NCBI RefSeq assembly: GCF_018873765.1
Contig: NC_057918.1
Span: forward strand, 8,192,862-8,256,861
Source of the DNA: Telopea speciosissima
Taxonomy: Eukaryota; Streptophyta; Magnoliopsida; Proteales; Proteaceae
Direction of reading: 5' to 3'
DNA length: 64,000 nucleotides
The notes beneath the pieces were generated by a model. It did no database searches. It saw nothing but the letters and a program-made list of their open reading frames with translations, and was not told the origin of the DNA. Both the position numbers and the translations under genes were made by a program. Of the stretch, positions 33,075-46,171 are shown one piece after another. Position 1 is the first letter of the stretch. Each line of letters starts with the position of its first letter.

Positions 33075-33500
33075 GGGATTGGCCAGGTATTAGGATGATA
33101 GGATCATTGGTTTTGATGTACGGTATTGGATCGGGTTACTTTCAAAATCAATACAATACCGCTATGTTATCGGTACTAATTGGCCATATTGAACAATTTT
33201 ACGTCTGGAGTTTCTTAAAAATTGATTTATTTTTACTATTTTATCCTTTATTTGTACTGTTCCATTGATATGGTATCGGTATTGATCAAAATTGATTTAT
33301 TTTACTATTTTACCCCTTGTTTGTACTGTTCCATTGACATGGTATCGGTATTGATCACCTGCAAAATTGTGCAGTTTTGGCTGTAATAGGTGATCCAAAA
33401 CTGATACTTCAAACCATGATTAGGATTGGTGTCAGCCGATACCATTACGAATCACCTGATACGGTCAATCTGATCCCGATTCTTAAAACCATGTTCGGAC
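33075..33500. repeat. Dispersed GATACCGGTATC-rich repeat
   Basis: Contains many GGTATCGGTATTGATC / CCGATACC motifs. An internal near-copy covers about 33225-33290 and 33292-33355 (TTGATTTATTTT...TGGTATCGGTATTGATCA). Similar scraps occur at about 14100-14220, 30600-30800, 49390-49610, 56085-56165 and 59165-59270. Probably a degraded transposon family; no ends fixed. Confidence 0.5.
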
Positions 33501-33518
33501 GGTTAGGATGATAAGTAC

Positions 33519-33612
33519 TGTATCTATATCCATATCTATATCTTTTTCTTTTTAATTTTACATCTTGTATCTATATCCATATCTATATCTTTTTCTTTTT
33601 ATTTTTACGTAC
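33519..33612. repeat. Two copies of a 47-bp tandem repeat
   Basis: TGTATCTATATCCATATCTA followed by TATCTTTTTC... starts at 33519 and again at 33566, the copies differing at only a few bases. Confidence 0.85.
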
Positions 33613-34224
33613 TATATCTATGTCTGCTCCTTTTGTTTTTGGCAAACATCTGTATCTACTCGTTTTTTCACTGTATCCATTCAATGATAATACTATCAAC
33701 TTTTTTTTTGGTAAATAAAACAATCAACTTAACCCTATTCCTAACTAAATAGGGGAATCGTTATCCCCTCCAAGTCGTTGCTTCCTCCAATTCCTCCAAT
33801 TTTTCACATGGAAGCGGAAATGATCACCCTATCTTTTACCCGAAAACATTGCCCAAGGTGGGATCTTAGCTTTCAACCAAATTGGAAGTGATAAGCCTTC
33901 AACCAAACCCTAGGTCCTCTTAGCTCTACCCAAGCCCAGCTCGCCCAACTCAACCCGTGGTCAGGCTGGAATATCATAGCATAGGCCTAGCCCTATCGGG
34001 TTCAACCAACCCACCTTAGCGCTGAATGACTTTGGCAGCTCCTATTGTTGCCCTTTTTTGGCTAGTTAAGGCCGACTAGCCCTATTTTTTTTAATCATAT
34101 GTATGATATTATTATGTATAATTGTATATTATATTATATATTTATATATCCATAGTCGAATTTGGGCAGGTTCGGGCTTGTCAAGCCAAACTTGGACCCC
34201 TATTCGGTTACATAGATTTGTTTT

Positions 34225-34360
34225 TGGGTAATTTACTTGTACACCTCCTGTATTATGCCCCGGTTGCTTGACACCCCAATGTTTGAAACTATTACTTGAA
34301 CCCCCATGAAGCTTGACGGTGTTAGTTTGCTGTTAATGGTCTTGTAAAACCCAAATCGAT
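34225..34360. repeat. Fragment related to the MULE-like terminal repeat
   Basis: GGGTAATTTACTTGTACACC...TTGACACCCC...GAAGCTTGACGGTGTTAG resembles in layout the inverted-repeat arm of the element at 27553-28672. No opposite arm is evident. Low confidence. Confidence 0.35.
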
Positions 34361-35084
34361 TCAATCCAATACCAACAAAGGTGAAGGTGAAGAAGATGAC
34401 TGAAATTTTCCAACAAGGCTCATTGCTACAACTCCTCGACGAAGGTATATTTCTAAAGGGAAAATATAGAAAGATAAGATCAAGCTCCTAGCAAAGCTAT
34501 CAACAACCACAACAGCAAAATCAGAGTCAGCCGTAAAGAAAAGGTCATCCATAAGCCGGTTAGTTAAGCCTATCCATTTGCTTCTAGATTTTTGGTAAGT
34601 GTCTATCAAGTCTGAATATTCTCAAGAGACTCTCCTTTTTCGATCAATTTTTTTTTCCCTGCAAAACTCTGATAATAACAAAAGCTAAAGATTCTATGAG
34701 TAGCCATGCTCTTTTTCTTTGAACAATAGCAGCCATAAAATCAACCTTAGGAAACTTGGACTCCAACGACCAAAAAAATCTTACTTTTACATAAATAATA
34801 ACAAGATCTTTTCAATTATTTTGAAAACCCTTTCTTACTTTGACATTAATTAACTTTTGAGAATAAGGTAATGAACAATCCAAAAAAGATTATAATTTTA
34901 CAATTCATCATCTTGGTTACTACAAGATGCACTTGAAAGAAAGTGGGATAGAAGCCACATGACTTGTCATTTTTTATTTTTAGTTACCCCAATTCGAATT
35001 ATGTAAAGTTTAGTTGAGAAATTATTTTTTCAACAAAACTGGGAAAATAACTCTTCATTATGTAAGCACTCAAATTTAATATAT

Positions 35085-35139
<55 letters not shown>
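35085..35139. repeat. (TA)n microsatellite
   Basis: About 50 bp of uninterrupted AT dinucleotides. Able to form a cruciform or slip in replication, so the assembled length may be unreliable. Confidence 0.95.
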
Positions 35140-35141
<2 letters not shown>

Positions 35142-35529
35142 AGGAAAAGGACTTTGTGGTAAAAGAGTATGGTTCTTGCACCGAGATATCCTATTGATGC
35201 TTCCGTGCATGATCCCATTGATCCGTACTGATACAAGAGCCACACAAGACAAAGAACACATTCCCATTTTCTTTTATTTATGAGAAAAAGAATATAGTTA
35301 GATATTAGTATTAGATACATTGTGTTCATGATACAAAATAAGAAATTGCCCTACTATAGCAGTGTCGGACAAAATTCGAACCACCTCCATGAGATTTTTC
35401 CCATGTTTTCGTTGTTACATAGCTATGTGTTCTATTTCATATCGACATTAGTACTCCTAGTGTCATTATACTGTTTTGTGCTTGTTTCAACTTTGAACAT
35501 AAGATTTTTTTTTTTAATTTTTAATTTTT

Positions 35530-35696
35530 GGGAAGTAGTTTTCTATATGGGAGTGTGGCTTACGCCAGCACTCCCATGTGTCTATCTATCTCCTCCTTAA
35601 AATAATGGGATATGGGTGTCTTTTTACATGGAGAGGAGAGAGATAGACTCATGGGAGTGCTGGCGTAGGCCACAGTCTGGACAGAGATCTGTTTCC
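35530..35696. mobile_element. Foldback MITE, GGGAAGTAG family, copy 1
   Basis: Left arm GGGAAGTAGTTTTCTATATG...CGCCAGCACTCCCATG pairs with right arm CATGGGAGTGCTGGCG...GTTTCC. The same sequence recurs at 50892-51252 (interrupted) and 60317-60479. About 167 bp, no coding content. Confidence 0.85.
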
Positions 35697-35741
35697 TTTT
35701 ATTTTTATTTTTGATGGAATTGGAACAAAGATAACACATAT

Positions 35742-36010
35742 TTGCCATGTGTCCTATCGATCCGTGACCTGTGGGACACTTTTCGCAGCTGCACCTTCAT
35801 TCACCATGTAAGGGAGATTAATAGCTATGCAGATTATCTGGCTGGATTCACTTATACGGCCCAGATTTTTTGTTTTACTTTGGATGGCTTACCTTTGGTT
35901 CTCTCTGAAATGATTAAGAATGATGCAATGGAGAAGGTGTACTCTGGAATGTAATATGTAACTTTTTATCATATTAATGTAAGCATCCTTTTAACAAAAA
36001 AAAAAATTCC
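35742..36010 (+). pseudogene. 3' end of a non-LTR (LINE) retrotransposon, RNase H-like tail
   Basis: The frame 35742-35954 reads FRSCTFIHHVREINSYADYLAGF, the C-terminal motif of plant LINE RNase H domains (vREaNxxADxLA). A stop and a run of 13 A near 35996-36008 follow, as expected for a retroposed 3' end. Everything upstream is missing, so the copy is 5'-truncated. Confidence 0.7.
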
Positions 36011-36486
36011 CCACGGTAGATGCCCGAATACTTGCTTCCAACCCCGTGCTGGTGCAGGACCACGCAACCGGGCAACGTTCTAATTTTATTATCCGGCAGT
36101 TGAGTGTATTATGTATATCCCTTTAGATTATTCCGTTACACTTTACCCAAAAAAAAATAAAAAATAAAAAATAAAAATCCTTTACAGCCTTTTAAAGAAC
36201 GATGCGTTTTCCTTGTATGTGATTGGCCAATAGTGGTGCTGCTGTGCTCCTGAATCCTTCCCATCTGAATTTTACGAATTATTCATTTGAATCCGAATCG
36301 GATTCAAAAGAAATTAAAAAAGTCGCGATATATAGAAACTTACCGAATTATTGTCGGGCTGGGGTTCTGCGTTGAGAAGTATAGAACCGCAAGGTGAATC
36401 GTGTCTAGTGACTGAGACAAGTTTTTCTTTACTCTTTAGGGCACGCTCAAGAATCATCCATCGGTGGTTCTTCCAAACTCTCTCTA

Positions 36487-39400
36487 ATGGCGGAGTCTTA
36501 TTCCTCACCTGCGTTACCAGATGACCAGCCAGACACTTATGAATCTGAAAAACCGGACATTCAACCAACCCAACCAGATCCGTCGCAGCCTACGCCTGCT
36601 CCATCATCTTCATCGCCGTCGGAGTTGTCGGAGTTGCCACCTACGTCTTCAGCTGTTGCTTCTGTTCGTACTGTCGCAGAAACCCCTAATTCCAATTCTC
36701 TTTTGATAACTCCGCCGCCACCGTTGGTCCAATCATTCGTGCCGTCGTCAATTGCTCCTGGAGTTTTCCCTCCTTCGGCTCCCTCGTTCCGCACTGTGAC
36801 GCCAGTTCCTCTGCCGACTCCTCAGTTCACTCCCCTCACAAACCCTAATTTTCAGAATCATAACATTCAGAACCCCAATATACAGCCTCCTGGAGTTAAC
36901 CCTGTTTCTATCATGCTTCCCGGTGCGCCGGGCGGAGCTGGTTCGGTTACGGTATCAGTGTCTCCCTTGCGACCCGCTGGTATGTACCAGCCCCCCCCTG
37001 GTCAACCTCCTACTTCCGCCATGATGCCGATGTACCAGCAAATGCCCAATGGATTTATGTTGGCGCCTACTACTAATCATCAGGGAACGGTACCTCCTCC
37101 CGGTGGGTTATTCCTCCCTACCTATGTATCCCTCTGTTTTATTTGTGCATGCTTTCCGGCTAGTTTTTCGTCGGTGCATAGCTTGAATACGTCTGTAGTG
37201 CACTTTCAAACTTATTAACTATGGGTATTTATATGGTTAACCGTTGTGAACTTGGATACTGATGAAATATTAGTATTTGCTGTAACAATTTTGATTGAGA
37301 CTTTTTGTTTTGATTTTCGAAATTGTGTGCCCACTGTTAGCATAATAAATTATCTCCCCCCCTCCCAAAAAGAAAAGAAAAAAAAAAAAAAACGATAAAT
37401 TCAGAAAATAGGTCATCATCTGCTCTGAGAATCTTTTGTGTTTGGGTGGTAATAAACGTTGAGCAGTTGTTGTATTTGGTTTAATGCTGGGGCTTAGTGG
37501 ATAGGAGTTTTGTTTGGGAGGAGTCCCCGAGGCTGTGTGAGAAGTCCTGTTAGTTAGATAAGGGATGCATGAGGTATCGATGACGGGATGTTTTCTCCTA
37601 CAGTGTCGTGATCAATCACGGTGAGAAAAGGTCGGCAGGCTTCATCTCGCGGTTCTTTAAAGATCCCGTACTACAACACCTATGTTGGTATGCATAAATT
37701 CTCTTGGTTTCCTTGAATTTCGATGAAAATCTGTGTTCTTAAGAAGGACTTCTTGTTTGTGTTCAAATTATCCTTCGGAGTTTCCAGATTCAAATTTATT
37801 GATAGTGCCACCAATTGAGTCTTTTCATTTTACACAGTAAATAGTCGCTGGCTGCATTTCTTCTACTAAGCTATTTACTGGTAGATATAATGGTACTTTA
37901 CTTTTTGGCATTCATGGGTTCTTCATTGGCCCGGCAGCAGACCATGTTAGCAACTGATTGCTCATTGCGCTTGTGTTCCAAGGTATTACGATCTCTTTAT
38001 TACAGTACCTTTCTCCCTCTCCCTGTGTTCCTTTTTGTTTGTGTTCGTTATGCTGTGCAATTCAGCTGTTTAACTACTAGGCAACATAAAGATAATGGAA
38101 CTTCTAGTGTAGTGTTGAACCATCAATTTTCCTGGTGTGAGTGAGACGCTGCAAGTCTCATATTGCTCAGTTTCACAATTTTATGCCTGGGATATCTTCT
38201 GGGGGCTACTCTTGTGCAAGAAGATATCTATATAAGGTGAGTTGATTTTACATATTCATAGTTGATAAATTGGATGCTATTTTCTCCATGTTTCATCAGG
38301 TTATATATCCAGCAGGTGATAGTTGTCATGACTGTGCTGCCCCGTCTCTATTATGATTGTATTGTGTGGTAAAAAAATTTAATCATTGCTATCAAATTCT
38401 TTCCTCTTTGCATAGATATCTTTAATTGTGGGAAGGAGGATCATCAATTATTGTAGTTTCTAAGCTTGTTCTGACAAATTTGCATAGATATTGTTTGCAT
38501 TAATGCAGGAATTCCTCGGTTCCCTTCTCCATATCAAACTATGGTTCGCCCCGCCTTTCCTCTACGCCCACCTGGAGCAGGTGGTGTGCTTCCATCGCTC
38601 TCACGCCCTCCTATTCCTGGAATCCATCCTCCAATTGTTCCTCCTGTTGTCAGGCCAGTTCTTCCTATTGTTCCCTTAACGGAGAAACCTCAAACCACCG
38701 TTTATGTTGGCAAGATAGCTTCAACTGTGGAAAATGACTTTATGCTCTCTCTCCTTCGGGTTAGTTATTTATTTTGTTATTTTAGCAAAATGTTCTATAT
38801 TTGTTTTTCCGATTTTTCTTTGTGGTCTAGCTATGTGGAGTTTATTTTCATTAATTAGCTTTGTGGATATTTTCTTTTCATTGTTTCCTGAATGTTTAAT
38901 TCTGTATATTGTGAAGCTTTGTGGACCTGTGAAGAATTGGAAACGTGCTCAAGATCCCTCTGATGGAACTCCAAGAGGCTTTGGGTTCTGTGAATTTGAG
39001 TCTGCAGAAGGTGTTCTTCGTGCATTGCGCCTGCTGAGTAAATTTAATGTTGATGGGCAAGAACTGGTGGTATGGTTGGACTTATATTTCTTTCTTTTTA
39101 AATTATATTATTATATCTTTTGACTGCAAGGTTTCACCTTTTATTGTTGAAGTAATAGTGTCATGGCTAAATTGGTGACGGGTGGGAACTTTCCACCATG
39201 CATTTAATTCGATTTGTTTAAATATGCGATCTAGAGCAGTTTGTTGGACCCAGCCAAACCTGTTTGGGGAACCCAGACCAAGACGAACGGAATCCCAACC
39301 TTGTTCTGGTTCAATAGGATATTTAGGATTTACTTTATTTGGGAAATATATGTAATCTTTTATTTTGAGTAGCTAGTAGAAGTGTGGTGAAATTTCCAAT

Positions 39401-42400
39401 TTGAGTTTTATTGTGTTTCTATTTTTGTTAGTCTAAGTTTTAGGAAGTAATTAGGAGGATTTGTTTTCTTGGTTTTATTAATATATGTGTAACCCAATGA
39501 TGGGAGTAGATTTTGAGAACAAAAAGATGAGTTGAGCTTGTCTGGTGTGCCTGCGTGGCCTGGTTTGTTCGATTCCTTCCCGCCTTCTCTGTGATCTCTC
39601 TCTTATCTTCTTCTCCCAGCAATACCCCCCCTTTCTCTTCCTTGTGATCTCTCACCTTCATTTTTCTTTTTTGGTTTTCCTGGTTTCTGGGCAATGGTAA
39701 CAGTCCTTACAATTAGATTGAGGTCCATCAATTCAGTCCTTATCACCGAGAAAGTTTGGGGAAAAGGAAGTCCTACTTTAGGGAGACATTACCTGTGGAT
39801 TCCCATCCCAAACCTTGCTGTATGAGTGAGTTGCAGAACCAATTTTTAGATCAACTTTGCCCTTCTTTGCCAGTGGTCGTTTCAGACACCAAATACCTCA
39901 CTCCCATGTAGTGTTTGGCCTGATAATGGTGTGCATTCAATAGAACTCCTAGCCTCAAAATTGCAGACTCAGTTGTGCTTCCACAAAGGAGTTCTTCGTC
40001 TCGATCTTCCGCGAGCCATGAGTTCTGTGCTCAAGGATGAAAACGACTTATTTTAATGGAAATAAGCCTTGGGTTGGGTTATGTATTCATTGGGCCTTTG
40101 ATTCCATGTCTTTTCTTTGTAATGGGCCAATTTAATGAGCCTGAAATATGGGTCGAAATTAGGAAAACGAGATTTGCTTCATTAGTTTAGTTAGAGTCAT
40201 GTTTTGAGTCGGTTTCTTTCATCATTTTAGTTTCCTGGTCAGTTTATGTTACCTTATTAGTTAAGGATAGGGTTAGGCCTTTCCTTTTCAGTGTTTGAGT
40301 TTATTTTTGAGTTTTCTATATAAAGTTGTAAGGGGGGCAAGCATTGTAGACGAATTTGATTAATGAGATTGAGGAAAAAAAATATAATTTTGTGCTTTGC
40401 TCTGTGAGAGACCAAAACACGGTGAGAGGCTGTAGGTGAGAGTGGGATACTCGATTCAATCCTATCCTTCTTCTCTATTTTCTTCTTTGTTTCTATTTCA
40501 ATCGATTATGTTGTGTGATCTGCTTCAAGTTCTTCAATTGTTGCCTAGTTTTTTGAAGACCAAATCAGCATTGAATTTTATTCAAGAAGATCCTGCCTGA
40601 GGCTAGGTGCTTCGTGAACCATCTCTACATTCCTCTTTTAATTCCCTTTTTTTATATTGCTCTCCTCTGTATCCCTAAGTTTCTTTTATCTTTATTTTAT
40701 TTTCCCTTCCAAGATTACCCTTTTACTTATAAGTGTTCTTCACTCACATATGATGCCTTTGCTTTTGTTATTTGATTTCCTTTAATTACAATATCTCCAC
40801 TATCATCACTATTTGAGTTTTTTTGATTGGGTGGGCCTATAAGCGATCTGAATTGGGGTTTGTGACCCCGGATCCACATCAATATGTCCTCTTGGCTGCA
40901 TGTGTTTGCACCCACACAAATGCAGCCAAGAGGATCTATTGATGCGGATTGGGTGGGCCTATAAACAATCCGAATTGGGTTTTTGTGACCCCGGATCCAC
41001 ATCAATATGTCCTCTTGGTTGCATGTGTGTGCACCCACACAAACATGCAGACCCCCATTCACATGTTGGGGAAGGGCATTTATTGGTCTTTCGTTTCATG
41101 AGATTAATATAATTATGAAGACAAAAAGCAAGTATGGGTAATATTTGCATTAAAATAAGTGTGTCCAGTTTCATAGAGGGGTTTTTTTTATTTTTTAAAT
41201 TTATGTAAAAAAAGTTTACAAGAAAAAAGATAATTATGAAGCATGCTCTGCCGGTGAATCTCCCCACCCCTTTCGGGTGCTGGGTGTGTTTCTAAAGGAG
41301 TTTGAGGACATGTTCTTTATAGATCTTTGGCCTGGCTGGGACACGGTAGTTGAAGGAGACTAGATTCTTTCCCCCTTTTTAAAAAAAAAAACATATTCCT
41401 TTGTGTTGGAGGAGGTTGGGGTGGCTCTTCCTTTGCAGTTCATTAGCCCCTTGCATTTGAAATTTTCTTGGGGGTTTCTCTTCTTTCTTCCAGAAAAATT
41501 TTCTCATTAGAAAGATGGATCGCCAACAAATATCTACTGCAGTTTACTCAGATGATGTATGGTATAATGTGCATGTGGGAAAGAGATTTCTAAGCAGACA
41601 TTTAGACAGCCTTTTGTAAGTGGTTAGGCTATTTTGAACTACATGGATTGATGTGGCCATCCTGATTGCTGAATATAAGGGGCTCATTACATTGGCCATG
41701 GGGGTTGGTAAAGCTCACATGATGCATGTCTGTGCCATTTCCTTTAGTAGCAGTTCAGTGAAAGGTTTTCCAAAGAAATAATTATACTTTAGCAGTTTGA
41801 GGATGTTTGTAGGAGCTACCGTCAAGAATTTCATTTGGAAATTGGCAGTATCTACAAGTGTATCATTTCAACTGCTTAGTTAAACACTTTTTTTTGTTAT
41901 TGCTAGCGCATGTTTCATCATTGTCCTGTTTTCGATGAACTAAGTGTACTAAGTATGATACTTCTACAGCTCAATGTTAATCAAGCAACAAGAGAATACC
42001 TGGAGCGCTATGTTGAGAAGAAAACTGAAAGAGAAAAGAAACCCAACGAAACTGGAAACGAGGAAGAAAGTCAACCAGGTTCTGAGAAAAGCGAACCTCA
42101 AAGTACCTCTGAGAAGAAGGATGAGAGTGATTCAGCGGATAAAGAAAATCAAGATAGTTCCACCTTTGGTATTGTGACTGATGAAGATCAAGAAGCTGAT
42201 GGAGATGCTTTGGAGAAGCTTACAAGTATGATTGAGGAGAGGTTAAAGACCAAACCACCACCCCCTCCACCTGCTCCGACTACTGCTGATGGTTCTGCAA
42301 AGTCAAACTCTGAAATGCCTTCTAAATCAAGGGATGGGGACTCAGATGTGGATATAATGAAAAGTGGTGAGTTTTTGACAGATGCCAGTCCTTATGTTTT

Positions 42401-45400
42401 TATTTGTCTTTGTAGTATATAATCCTCTATGGTGTAAGTGCTCATATTCTTATAAATCCAAAATTACCGGATTGATGAGCTAATTCCACTAATCAGCAAG
42501 ACCCTAAACCCCATGTAGGATCGAATGCACTGAAGTACAGCAGGTCACCCTTGATTAACAGCAGTAATGAGGGTTGTTATAGGACTAGCAATTGGATCAA
42601 CAATAGGGATAGGCAGTGGTAATGAGGCACACAGAATATAAACACAATCTAAGGGTCAGATTGGTGCCCACAGCAGATGTAATGGGTGTGGCAGCTTGCT
42701 GTCAGAATTAGAAACTAAGTAAACTCTGTGGTCCTTGGTCTGAACAACTTCAAATTGACACTTAACAGTAGGTAATGTTGTCTTTGAGAATAGGAATCTG
42801 TGAAATTCTCTCTCAAAACGGATAATCAGAACCAAAGGTACAGAAGAATTCCCAAAATAGTAACGTTAGATCAACCAACAGTAGTAGCCTATAGCCACCT
42901 CAGATGGGGCTCAAACTATTATCGAAGGTAGGATGGAAGGGGGTCTCTTAAACACTTCAGAACATTAGGCATAGATGATGGCTGGATGGGAAGTAATGGC
43001 TCAAGAACAAAATTAACAACTCATAAGGAGAAAAAAAATTATAGAAACTTACACCTAAATCCAAAAATTATTCTTCTTTCTTTGATCTACATAAAGAGTA
43101 ATCTTGGTATTACAGTGATTACTCTGTCACTATGTCTGTGTGTTGAGTTGGGAACCTTGGGGCTTCTCTACCAGGATGTTCATTATTATGGTACAAATTT
43201 TCCAATTTGTGGAACCCCTCTATACATCTACACAATCTTTTAGTCCAGAATTAACAATTTTAACCACTGAACAAATTTATCACTCCTGATGCCAGAATTA
43301 CATTTGTTTGTCTCTAAGAAATTAAGAAGGGACCTACTAGTTGATGGTTAAATAATCTTGTCAAATTTACCCTTCTTTCAAAGAGCTCTCCTGCACGAGG
43401 TAGATGATTGCACAGCTCAGATTGATATATGTGCATAATTTGGGTAACAATAACTAGGTAAATGTAGTGGGAGTCTCTGAAAATTAGATGAGTCTCATGA
43501 GATGATGGGCATCATATCAGTGACTGCTTCAGGGCGGAGTTGGGTCAGATTTTAGGAAATTCTCTTCTGAGAACTGATTTGAACCTGTCATGGGTTTTGA
43601 AGTCTAAACCTGCTTCTGCCTTATTCCTATTAATGCTTGCCTGGTACCATTGCTAATGACAACACAGTTGAGGATGTTGATGAGAGTAGTGTTATTAACA
43701 ATATACTATAGTTCTGATTGTCATTTCTTTTATATTTGTGGTACTTTCTGTTTCTGTGATTCAACTGTGCCCGTTCCTAATCTTGTAGATGGAGCAGAAG
43801 ATAAAAACGATGATGAGACAACAAGTGAAAACAAGCCCACCAGTGAGAATGATAAGCCTGAAACAAGCTCACCGGACAGAAGTAGAAGGTATGACAGGCG
43901 AGGCAGAGATAGGGACAGGGGACGGGATCTAAAACGGGATAAGGAATGGGAACTGGAAAGGTATGAAAGGGAGAGAGAGAGAGAACGAGTTAGGAGGGAA
44001 AGGAATCGAGAGATGAAGATTCGAGAGGCTGATCGTTTGTACAAGGAGCGAGTTAAGGAGTGGGAGGTGAGAGAGAGAGAGAAAGAGTATCAACGCCAGC
44101 ATGAGAAAGAAAGGGAGAAGGAAAGGGAACGGGAACACCGTAGAGAGATCATGGATCAAGAGGATGAGAGTGATGATGATGATACAAGAAAGAGGAGGCA
44201 CAGGAGTAGTGTTTATGAGGAGAAGAGGAAGAAAAGGCAACGGGAGAAGGAGGACGACTTGGCTGACAGATTAAGGGAAGAGGAAGAAATTGCTGATGCA
44301 AAGAGGAGGGCTATCGAGGAGCAGCAGATGCGGAAAGATGAACCCAAGGTTGAGGTAGCTAATGGACTGGATGAGTCCATTGTGCAGGAAGAAAGTAATG
44401 GTGAACAGGCTTATGAGGGTGACTCTGGTCATTTTAATCATGCGGGTAAGTCTTTTGTGATTTGTTTGCATGTTGCCGGGCATCTTGTGCTTGTGAATGT
44501 ATATCTCTGTGTGAGTTTGTGTGTTTATGTGCTTGCGTGCATGCAAGTGTTTTGTTGCTGGTGGTCATGCTGGTGAGTCTTGTTTGTACTTGCTTGCATA
44601 TGCATGCCAATGATTCTGATTGGTGAATTCTATTATCTCGTGTTTGTGTGTATTTGCATGTATGCTTGATTTGGGTTCAAACTTCTATTTTATAGGGGAT
44701 ATGATTCTAGGTAATGGTATTGCTGATGAAGCAACCACGGTACCAGCTGCTGTTTCAGATATGAGGCAGAGTAGCAATGCGCCTGCTCGTAAACTGGGGT
44801 TTGGGCTGGTAGGATCAGGAAAACGAACTGCTGTTCCTTCGGTTTTCCATGAAGAGGATGATGATGATGCTGAGAAGGAGAAAAAAATGAGACCATTGGT
44901 TCCCCTTGATTACTCCACTGAGGAACTTAAAAGCATCCATCCTTCTGTTTCTGGGGCACCATCTTCAAATTTGGCTGCAGCTACTGAATTTGCTAAACGT
45001 ATCTCCAATTCTAATACTAAGGAAGAGAGGTCTGACTCTGACAGGGATAGAAATAGGCGTTCTACTGACAAGAGTCAACGAGATCGAGACCGCAATGATG
45101 AGGACAGTAATCATGCCAGAGATGAAAACAGGGAGAAGAAACTTGTAGATGCAAAACAGTTGATTGATATGATCCCGAAGACCAAAGAGGAGTTGTTTTC
45201 GTTTGAGATAAACTGGGCTGTCTATGACAAGGTATGGATTTTTTGTTGCACAAGACAGCTCTTTTACTTTTTCCCTTCTTTTAGAGTGTGGATCTATTGT
45301 GTAGAGCCGGAAACCCTGTTGTCAGATTATAAACTCATGGTCAAATTGACAACCTCTTAGAGGCAAAAACTGAAAGCCACAGGTATTCATTCACCCACCA

Positions 45401-46171
45401 TCCCCCAAGCCACCCGTTTTGAGGAACGGTGGGAAAAACAGAATACTGTGGTGACTGAGGAGTGAAGATTTACCAATGCTTTGCTAATGTATCCTCAATA
45501 TACTCTTACATGGACAACATTGTTGGTAACAAAGGACCAAGTGGCAGTTGGGTCTCGTTTATTACAAGTTGGGGCTACTTCTACGTTGACTTTATCCAAT
45601 GTAACACTATATTGTTTTCTATTCATTGAAAGATTTGGTTTGGAACAGGTTGAGGTGGGTTGGTCCAATGGAATGCAGACAGCCCAAATATAAAAACCAA
45701 AGTGGGTTAGACATAAAGTTGGGAGGAGGGGGGGGGGGTTCGGGGAAGTGAGTTCTATTGAACCTAACCTTGTGAAACAGGGAGAGAGGAGTCCACTGAT
45801 GAATTTATAGGCCTTATTTCTTACTAAATAAAGATTAAATATCTTAGGAAAATCCAATTTCAGTTTCATTCTTATGCATATAATGTTGAATATGTATGCT
45901 GTTTTGTTGATTTCAACAGCATGAGTTACATGAGAGAATGAGACCCTGGATCACAAAGAAGATTACTGAGTTTCTTGGTGAAGAGGAAGTGACTCTTGTT
46001 GACTACATAGTTTCCAGTACAAAAAAGCATGTACAGGCATCCCAGATGCTGGAGCTGCTGCAATCCATTTTGGATGACGAAGCTGAAATGTTTGTGCTGA
46101 AGATGTGGAGGATGCTCATTTTTGAAATAAAGAAAGTAGAGACGGGTCTTTCATTGAAGCCAAGGGCCTGA
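36487..46171 (+). CDS. RBM25: RBM25-type splicing factor (RRM and PWI domains)
   Basis: Nuclear RNA-binding splicing regulator; the Arabidopsis ortholog (At1g60200) affects alternative splicing in ABA signalling. Seven coding exons: 36487-37102, 38509-38759, 38917-39069, 41970-42366, 43789-44445, 44696-45231, 45920-46171. All are GT/AG and in phase; 2862 nt, 953 aa. Residues 1-266 are Pro/Ser/Gln-rich and disordered. The RRM is at about 267-345, split over exons 2-4, with RNP2 TVYVGKI and RNP1 RGFGFCEF. An acidic linker at 345-470 follows, then a long RE/RD/ER-rich coiled region at 500-680 (exon 5), typical of SR-like factors. The PWI domain is at about 852-945 (DMIPKTKEELFSFEINW, RPWITKKITEFLGEEE) and binds nucleic acid. 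The start is the first ATG (MAESYSSP). Intron 3 (2.9 kb) holds repeats. Nothing is missing from the domains. Confidence 0.96.
39241..40620 (+). repeat. LTR-like remnants in RBM25 intron 3
   Basis: A stretch starting TGTTGGACCCAGCC near 39241, and a second at about 40050-40620, look like retrotransposon LTRs. The second has GGGCCTTTGATTCCATG (also seen near 17960), a promoter-like CTATATAAAG near 40317, then a downstream GAATTTGATTAATGAGATTG transcript-like zone. No coding internal region or target duplication found, so solo LTRs or fragments. Confidence 0.45.
40824..41060. repeat. 123-bp tandem repeat with internal palindrome in RBM25 intron 3
   Basis: The unit starting GATTGGGTGGGCCTATAA occurs at 40824 and 40947. 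Each unit carries TGACCCCGGATCCACATCAA and ATGTCCTCTTGG(C/T)TGCATG. Between them CAGCCAAGAGGAT mirrors the latter, so the array folds back. Probably a partly duplicated MITE. Confidence 0.75.
42430..43640. other. RBM25 intron 4, no feature seen
   Basis: Intronic DNA of ordinary composition between exons 4 and 5. I see no extra phased exon and no delimited repeat. Confidence 0.55.

Noticed and set aside
43730-44240. Minus-strand frames rich in Ser/Leu opposite RBM25 exon 5
   Set aside because: Shadows of the RE/RD-rich repeat codons on the plus strand.
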